This document shows positions 1 through 3,673 of a stretch of 6,573 nucleotides of DNA, one piece after another. The DNA comes from Chloroflexota bacterium (GTDB lineage: Bacteria > Chloroflexota > Chloroflexia > Chloroflexales > Kallotenuaceae): positions 1-6,573 of the forward strand of contig JAFAYS010000726.1 of the NCBI GenBank assembly GCA_019240175.1, written 5' to 3'. Under the pieces are notes generated by a model that was given only the letters and a program-made list of their open reading frames with translations, was not told the origin of the DNA and did no database searches. The translations under genes and the position numbers were made by a program. The number at the start of each line of letters is the position of its first letter. The first letter of the stretch is position 1.

Positions 1-82
1 CGGCAAGCCGATCGAGCGCTACCGGTTTATCCAGCAGATCAATCGCATCTTTCGCGGCGAATCGGTCTGGGAGCCAACCTAA
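1..82 (+). CDS. 3' end of an unidentified protein gene (partial)
   Basis: A reading frame is open from the left edge (first full codon at base 2) to a TAA at 80-82, giving 26 residues that end in RGESVWEPT. Coding status rests on third-position composition: about 21 of 26 codons end in G or C, as in the clear genes of this window, and the residue mix is natural (IERYRFIQQINRIF). The other two forward frames are also open here but give Ser/Arg/Ala-rich low-quality peptides. The tail is too short to assign a family. It converges on the phosphopantetheinyl transferase gene with only 42 bp between the two stop codons, and I see no clear terminator hairpin in that gap. Confidence 0.55.
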   Translation, partial: GKPIERYRFIQQINRIFRGESVWEPT

Positions 83-124
83 GCGCTCGTCCAGGTTTAG
101 CGAGTTGTCCGCGATCAACGAGAG

Positions 125-874
125 CTAGCCCGGCCACTGCCAGCAGCGCAGACGCCAATCGTGGCCTTCGACGACCACTGCGGCAAGGAAGCCGTCGCCG
201 GGGAACAGCTCGCGCAGCAGCCAGCGCGACGCCTCATCCTCGACTCTGCGTGTGGCCAGCAGCTCAGCCGGCTCGCCCGGCACCAGCGAAACATCGAAGC
301 AATCCAGCGGCATCGACAGCCCTTCGCCGATCGCCTTGATATAGGCTTCTTTACGCGTCCAGCAGGTAAAGAAAGCCTCGGTCTGGATCTCCTGGGGCAG
401 CGTGTGCAGCACCGCGTTTTCGTTGGCCGAGAAAAACTGCCGCGCGATCTGCGGGAGATCGCTCAGCTCACGAATGCCCTCGATATCGACGCCGACCTCA
501 CGATTGCGCGTCACGGCACACAGCGCCATCCCGGCTGAGTGTGACAGATTGAAGCGCAGCGTATCGCCACCGGTTGTTTCGGCGAGCGCGGGCTTGCCAT
601 ACGAGGTATAGGTGAACTGTAGCTGACTCGGCGCAAGACCAGCGTAGCGGCTTAAGATCATGCGCAGCGCACCGCGACCAACTGTGAAGTGCTTTTGATC
701 GCGCTCGAAGTAGAAGCGCTTGGCGCGGGTCGTCTCGTCGGGAGCGAGCACTTGCGCGTAGTGCTGAAGCCGCCAGTCCGGCTGATCCAGCGCGATGCGC
801 CAGATATGCACATCTTCGGGCTCCAGAACCAGATTCGACGGCGGTGTATCCCATTGTGTACTGCGATCGGTCAT
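125..874 (-). CDS. 4'-phosphopantetheinyl transferase, Sfp/Gsp type
   Basis: This enzyme transfers the 4'-phosphopantetheine arm of coenzyme A to a serine of apo acyl- or peptidyl-carrier proteins, making PKS, NRPS or fatty-acid synthase carriers functional in the cytoplasm. The 249-residue protein has the family signatures in order: GKPAL at 93-97, FNLSHS at 108-113, VGVDIE at 127-132 and FFTCWTRKEAYIKA at about 168-181. D130, E132 and E176 are the expected Mg-binding acidic residues, with K175 and K180 in the WxxKEA(x)xK motif. The length fits Sfp-type two-lobed enzymes and not the short AcpS type. The start is ATG at 874-872. The minus strand reads AGGAG 15 nt upstream (complement of 890-894) and a closer AGAAAG about 8 nt upstream. 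The gene stands alone on its strand. Its presence suggests a carrier-protein pathway, but no carrier or synthase is in the window. The carrier specificity cannot be read from the sequence. Confidence 0.95.
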   Translation of the reverse strand: MTDRSTQWDTPPSNLVLEPEDVHIWRIALDQPDWRLQHYAQVLAPDETTRAKRFYFERDQKHFTVGRGALRMILSRYAGLAPSQLQFTYTSYGKPALAETTGGDTLRFNLSHSAGMALCAVTRNREVGVDIEGIRELSDLPQIARQFFSANENAVLHTLPQEIQTEAFFTCWTRKEAYIKAIGEGLSMPLDCFDVSLVPGEPAELLATRRVEDEASRWLLRELFPGDGFLAAVVVEGHDWRLRCWQWPG

Positions 875-901
875 AGTATGTTCTTTCTACTCCTGAAGTC
901 G

Positions 902-923
902 GCCCTACGGGCAAACAAAGGAA
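902..923 (+). repeat. 22-bp dispersed repeat with GCCC-TAC-GGGC hairpin, copy 1
   Basis: The 22 bases starting GCCCTACGGGC and ending AAAGGAA are the exact reverse complement of 6521-6542, about 5.6 kb away. The match stops on both sides (924 and 901 differ from their partners). The first 11 bases form a small hairpin, GCCC-TAC-GGGC. This copy lies just upstream of the phosphopantetheinyl transferase start. It looks like a dispersed intergenic repeat and not the end of an insertion sequence, because no transposase lies between the two copies. Confidence 0.8.
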
Positions 924-958
924 TAAGAGTGAGATTTGCTTTGGTTCGTTTGGTTTTC

Positions 959-972
959 GGTTCTAGGTTCAG
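959..972 (+). repeat. GGTTCTA-type heptamer pair
   Basis: Two adjoining heptamers, GGTTCTA and GGTTCAG, sit immediately left of the multi-hairpin element. The same heptamer recurs four times at 1102-1129 on its right. The hairpin element is therefore bracketed by the same short motif in direct orientation, as if it were inserted into, or built together with, the heptamer array. Confidence 0.6.
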
Positions 973-1045
973 GCCCTCACCCCCTACCCCCTTCCCCGCG
1001 CTCAGCCAGGCTTCTGGCTTCGCTGCCGCAAGCGAGGGGGAAGGA
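973..1045. repeat. C-rich multi-hairpin (three-way junction) intergenic element
   Basis: The block opens with GCCCTCACCCCCTACCCCC and closes with GAGGGGGAAGGA. The outer arms CCTTCCCC (990-997) and GGGGAAGG (1037-1044) pair perfectly over 8 bp. Inside, AGCCAG (1004-1009) pairs with CTGGCT (1014-1019) across a GCTT loop, and TCGCT (1020-1024) pairs with AGCGA (1031-1035) across a six-base loop. The whole can fold as a stem with two hairpins. It resembles the CCCTCACCCCC-type intergenic palindromes I associate with filamentous Chloroflexota genomes, but that is recollection, not a search. It is not a typical terminator, because no U-run directly follows the stem on either strand. Confidence 0.7.
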
Positions 1046-1054
1046 TGGAGCCTG

Positions 1055-1129
1055 TTTGTTCTTTGTTCTCTGTTCTTTGTTCTTCGTTCTTTAGTTCGTT
1101 AGGTTCTGGGTTCTAGGTTCTAGGTTCTT
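1055..1129 (+). repeat. Degenerate heptamer tandem array (TTTGTTC then GGTTCTA units)
   Basis: Five heptamers run in phase from 1055 to 1089: TTTGTTC, TTTGTTC, TCTGTTC, TTTGTTC, TTCGTTC. After a phase slip (TTTAGTTC at 1090-1097), four heptamers GGTTCTG, GGTTCTA, GGTTCTA, GGTTCTT run from 1102 to 1129. The period of 7 cannot encode a simple repeat peptide, and the tract lies outside genes. Its function is unknown. Similar words, partly inverted and in octamer phase, occur upstream of the isoamylase gene. Confidence 0.75.
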
Positions 1130-1201
1130 CAAACTATAGCATACAATAACCATCAGCCGTAGAGCATCCCAAGCATACGCAAACATGACCGATAGCTCAA
1201 A

Positions 1202-1228
1202 TTGTGTTACTACATAATGTGGTAAGAT
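1202..1228 (+). promoter_or_regulatory. Possible promoter for the oxidoreductase gene
   Basis: TTGTGT (1202-1207) is followed after 15 bases by TAAGAT (1223-1228). CATAAT (1213-1218) is a better -10 match (5 of 6 to TATAAT) but has no good -35 at 16-18 bp. The region is the only AT-rich, repeat-free stretch before the gene and ends 15-30 bp before its start. The call is weak, as sigma-factor preferences of this host are unknown to me. Confidence 0.25.
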
Positions 1229-1243
1229 CGCAACACATAACAC

Positions 1244-2347
1244 ATGAGGAGCACAGAGTTGGCGCTTCGGATCATTCAAGTCGGCATGGCAGCCTGGGGC
1301 ACAACATGGGCGGCGATCGTGCAGCGTTCGCCGGAGACAGCGCTCGTCGCTTGTGTCGATCCCAACCCCGTAGCACTCACCGCAATCTCAGCCGATCCCA
1401 CAATCGCCCGCTTTGGGTCGCTTGAGGAGGCGTTGCAAGCCGTCGAGGCGGATGCCGTGCTGATCACGGCGGCGGTTACGGCGCATGTGCCGCTGGCGCT
1501 GACCGCGCTGGCAGCGGGCAAGCATGTGCTGCTTGAAAAACCGTTCGCGCCCACGCTGGCCGAGGCTGAGCAGGTTGTCGCCGTCGCCGCTGCCACGCAG
1601 CGCACGCTGATGATCAGCCAGAACTATCGCTTCTTCCCCGCGCCGCGCACCGTCGCCGCGCTGGTTCGCGGCAATGTGCTGGGCCAAATCGGCAGCATCA
1701 CGATCGATTTTCGCCAGAACGCCGCCGCGCTCTTGCCGCCCGAGCACGCGCTGTTTCAGATGCGCCAGCCGCTGCTGGCCGAGATGGCCGTCCATCACTT
1801 CGATCTGCTGCGCATGATCCTTGACGACGAGGCGACTCAGGTCAGCTGCCATACCTGGAGTCCCCCCTGGAGCGCACTGGCGGGTCCGGCGGCGGCTACC
1901 GCGACGATCACCTGCGCCAACGGCACCGTGATCAACTACCGGGCGAACTGGGCCAGCTCCGCACCGGCGACGCCCTGGGCCGGCGTGTGGCGCATGGAAT
2001 GCGAAGGCGGCGAGATCGCCTGGACGAGCCGCAACGGACGCGATGCCAGCGCCGATCTGGTGGTTATGCGACGCTACGGCGAGGCGGCGCGACGCGTAGT
2101 TTTGCCAAAATTTCGACAATTAGGACGCGAAAGTTGTCTCGCCGCGTTTGTGCGCGCGATCCGCACCCGTCAGCAGCCGGAGTGCTCAGGCCGCGATAAT
2201 CTGGGCACGATCGCGCTGATGCAGAGCGCGATCGCCGCCGCCAGATCGGGCCAGACCGTCGCGCTGCCGCCCACAGTGGTCAGCCCGCTCTGGTCGTACA
2301 ATCCAGCCTCGTGGCTGAGCCGCCTGCGCGCGAATAGCATCCTCTAG
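1244..2347 (+). CDS. Gfo/Idh/MocA-family oxidoreductase
   Basis: This is probably a cytoplasmic NAD(P)-dependent dehydrogenase acting on a sugar, inositol or related cyclic or keto substrate; the substrate cannot be read from the sequence. Counted from ATG 1244 it has 367 residues. The N-terminal Rossmann fold starts at 9-26 with a modified dinucleotide loop (GMAAWG in place of GxGxxG). The family's hallmark EKP is at 98-100 (LLEKPF, with K99 the conserved lysine). The second hallmark is at 180-187 (EMAVHHFD), matching the D-x-G-x-H-x-x-D pattern with H184 as the likely catalytic histidine. The C-terminal part is the usual beta-sheet substrate and oligomerisation domain. Start choice: GAGGAG at 1246-1251 overlaps the ATG and sits 7 nt before an in-frame TTG at 1259, while ATG 1244 has no good ribosome site upstream. 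The true protein may therefore begin at 1259 with 362 residues. No terminator separates it from the Nif11 gene 63 bp downstream, so cotranscription is possible. Confidence 0.92.
   Translation: MRSTELALRIIQVGMAAWGTTWAAIVQRSPETALVACVDPNPVALTAISADPTIARFGSLEEALQAVEADAVLITAAVTAHVPLALTALAAGKHVLLEKPFAPTLAEAEQVVAVAAATQRTLMISQNYRFFPAPRTVAALVRGNVLGQIGSITIDFRQNAAALLPPEHALFQMRQPLLAEMAVHHFDLLRMILDDEATQVSCHTWSPPWSALAGPAAATATITCANGTVINYRANWASSAPATPWAGVWRMECEGGEIAWTSRNGRDASADLVVMRRYGEAARRVVLPKFRQLGRESCLAAFVRAIRTRQQPECSGRDNLGTIALMQSAIAAARSGQTVALPPTVVSPLWSYNPASWLSRLRANSIL
1246..1251 (+). promoter_or_regulatory. Ribosome binding site favouring TTG start at 1259
   Basis: GAGGAG is a near-perfect Shine-Dalgarno sequence with a 7-nt spacer to the in-frame TTG at 1259-1261. 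It lies inside the codons that would be read from ATG 1244, so it cannot serve that start. Translation from TTG gives a protein beginning LALRIIQVG (with initiator Met), placing the first Rossmann strand right at the N-terminus, as is usual for this family. Confidence 0.55.
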
Positions 2348-2410
2348 CGGTTGCGGACGGCGACCAGCTGTGCTACGCTCCCCGGCAGCTTATAGCCTTG
2401 AGAGTTTGAC

Positions 2411-2623
2411 ATGTCCCGCGATCAGCTAGACGAATTCCGCAACCTTGTGCTTCATGATCCCGAGCTTCAAACACAGCTCCGCTCGATCGCCGACCGGCGC
2501 GCATTTATCGAGCGGCTGCTTCAGCTTGGCGCAGAGCGCGGCTACCAGCTCACGGCTGAGCAGATCGAGACCGCGCTGGCCGAGGCCCGTCGCGCTTGGA
2601 GCCGCAGCCGGAGCGTGCGCTGA
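2411..2623 (+). CDS. Nif11-domain small protein (Nif11-like leader peptide family)
   Basis: This is a 70-residue soluble, helical, Cys-free protein. The Nif11 pattern is seen across residues 1-58: an N-terminal MSRDQLDEFRNLV helix, the DPELQ turn at 16-20, L23 and F32 as core hydrophobics, then the RGYQLTAEQIETAL block at 44-57, matching the family's G-(F/Y)-x-(F/L)-(S/T)-x-E-(E/Q)-(L/I). In known RiPP systems this domain is the leader that modifying enzymes recognise, usually followed by a GG or GA cleavage site and a core peptide. Here the domain is followed only by a basic tail (ARRAWSRSRSVR) with no GG, no Cys and few Ser/Thr residues. It is therefore either a freestanding Nif11 recognition or regulatory protein or an atypical precursor. 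The start is ATG 2411 with a weak GAGAG about 6 nt upstream. The TGA stop (2621-2623) shares its A with the sulfotransferase ATG. The family call is confident; the role is unknown. Confidence 0.85.
   Translation: MSRDQLDEFRNLVLHDPELQTQLRSIADRRAFIERLLQLGAERGYQLTAEQIETALAEARRAWSRSRSVR
2610..2613 (+). promoter_or_regulatory. Ribosome binding site of the sulfotransferase, inside the Nif11 gene
   Basis: GGAG lies 9 nt before ATG 2623, within the last codons of the Nif11 gene. With the TGATG stop/start overlap at 2621-2625 this favours translational coupling. It also argues for ATG 2623 over the in-frame TTG at 2596, which has no comparable site. Confidence 0.6.
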
Positions 2624-3603
2624 TGCTGCCGGATCTCAGCGGCTGGCTGCCGATTCGGCTCGACTGGCAGCAGGATCAGCCGATGCTCGACTGGTGCTAC
2701 TTCGGCGAGCGCCACTTGACCGAGCCCTTCTTCGACCAGACGATCGACGTGGCGCTGCGCCAGCCCTTTAATCTACTGTTTCGCCACCAGACGCCGCTAG
2801 CCGCCCTGGCTGAGCTGCACGATCGCGATCCAGGGCTGCCGCCGTCCGGCTTTGTTTTTCATGTTTCGCGCTGTGGCTCGACGCTGGTAGCCCAGGCGCT
2901 GGCCGCGCTGCCGCAGAATATCGTCGTGGCAGAGGCCGGGACGATCGACGGTGTGTTGCAGGCGCACTATCACGATCCGGCGATCAGCGATCAACAGCGA
3001 ATCGCCTGGCTGCGCTGGATGGTTGGGGCCTTTGGCCGGCCACGCGCGGGGCAGGAGCGCCATCTGATCGTCAAGTTCGACTCCTGGCACACGCGCGATC
3101 TACCGCTGATTCGCCGCGCCTTTCCCGATGTGCCCTGGATCTTTGTGTACCGCGATCCGATCGAGGTGCTGGTCTCGCACCAGCGCATGCCAGGCCTTCA
3201 GATGGTGCCGGGTCTGGTCGATCCGCGCGCGCTGGGCCTCGATCCCGCCACGATCTTTGAGATGCCACAGGGCGAGTACCGCGCGCGCGTGCTGGCGGGC
3301 ATCTACTACGCGGCGAGCGAACACATACCGGCACTGGGCGGCAGGCTGGTGCCCTACCACACGCTGCCGGGCGCGATCTGGCAATTGCTGCTGGACGAGT
3401 TCAAGATCGAAGCTAGTGCCGCCGACGTCGAGCAGATGCGCCAGGCTGCTCAGCGCAACGCCAAACGCCCCACGCAGGTCTTCGCCGACGACACCGGCGA
3501 CAAGCAGCAGGCCGCCACGGATGAGTTGCGCGACTTGTCGGATCGTTGGGTACGCCCGCACTACGAGCGGCTCGAAGCACTCTATCGCCAGCAGAACGGC
3601 TGA
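2623..3603 (+). CDS. PAPS-dependent sulfotransferase family protein
   Basis: The predicted enzyme transfers a sulfuryl group from PAPS to an acceptor; the acceptor is unknown. From ATG 2623 it has 326 residues, with no signal peptide or membrane segment. Residues 1-75 are a subfamily-specific N-terminal region (WCYFGERHLTEPFFDQTI at 24-41). The 5'-phosphosulfate-binding loop follows at 79-89 (FHVSRCGSTLV, with R83, G85, S86 and T87). KFDSWH (151-156) lies on the next core strand. The 3'-phosphate-binding segment is at 174-186 (FVYRDPIEVLVSH, with R177 and S185). The C-terminal part carries a YRARVLAGIYYAASEH helix and an Arg/Lys-rich segment, NAKRP, at 279-283, that may close over the cofactor. 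It overlaps the Nif11 gene by one base, so the two products are probably made together. Possible acceptors are a peptide tyrosine or serine, or a small secondary metabolite. The fold call is strong; the substrate is open. Confidence 0.88.
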   Translation: MLPDLSGWLPIRLDWQQDQPMLDWCYFGERHLTEPFFDQTIDVALRQPFNLLFRHQTPLAALAELHDRDPGLPPSGFVFHVSRCGSTLVAQALAALPQNIVVAEAGTIDGVLQAHYHDPAISDQQRIAWLRWMVGAFGRPRAGQERHLIVKFDSWHTRDLPLIRRAFPDVPWIFVYRDPIEVLVSHQRMPGLQMVPGLVDPRALGLDPATIFEMPQGEYRARVLAGIYYAASEHIPALGGRLVPYHTLPGAIWQLLLDEFKIEASAADVEQMRQAAQRNAKRPTQVFADDTGDKQQAATDELRDLSDRWVRPHYERLEALYRQQNG

Positions 3604-3620
3604 GATCGATCGACACGACG

Positions 3621-3654
3621 AAGGGCGCGTACCGCTTGGTACACGCCCTTTTTT
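3621..3654 (+). terminator. Intrinsic terminator after the sulfotransferase
   Basis: GGGCG-C-GTACC (3623-3633), a GCTT loop (3634-3637) and GGTAC-A-CGCCC (3638-3648) form an 11-position stem with a single C/A mismatch. AA/TT pairs extend it and six T's follow (3649-3654). It sits 18 bp after the sulfotransferase stop. On the minus strand the stem is not followed by a U-run (the sequence reads TTCGTCG), so it mainly ends plus-strand transcription, though the stem could also act weakly on the convergent isoamylase transcript. Confidence 0.92.
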
Positions 3655-3673
3655 GATTCAAGCCAATTGTCGC

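Larger units (their letters stand above)
875..1243. other. Repeat-rich intergenic region between divergent genes
   Basis: This 369-bp gap separates the minus-strand transferase gene from the plus-strand oxidoreductase gene. In order it holds the 22-bp dispersed repeat (902-923), a T-rich stretch with TTTGG/GGTTC words (935-972), a C-rich multi-hairpin element (about 973-1045), a heptamer array (1055-1129) and about 110 bp of more ordinary AT-richer sequence that must contain the oxidoreductase promoter. Short frames in it are repeat-derived, low-complexity and lack credible coding composition, so I see no gene here. Confidence 0.75.

Noticed and set aside
1055..1129. CRISPR array
   Set aside because: Units are 7 bases with no spacers; this is a simple tandem repeat.
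1388..2119. Minus-strand open frame (243 codons) opposite the oxidoreductase
   Set aside because: Antisense shadow of a gene with clear EKP and HxxD motifs; the product is Arg/Gly/Gln-rich with no domain.
2348..2410. Terminator or promoter between the oxidoreductase and the Nif11 gene
   Set aside because: Only a 5-bp AGCTG/CAGCT stem with a 15-base loop and no T-run; TATAGC at 2391 has no -35 partner at proper spacing.
2596..2622. TTG at 2596 as the sulfotransferase start (9 extra residues)
   Set aside because: ATG 2623 has GGAG 9 nt upstream and the classic stop/start overlap with the Nif11 gene. The TTG would extend 28 bp into that gene without a good ribosome site.
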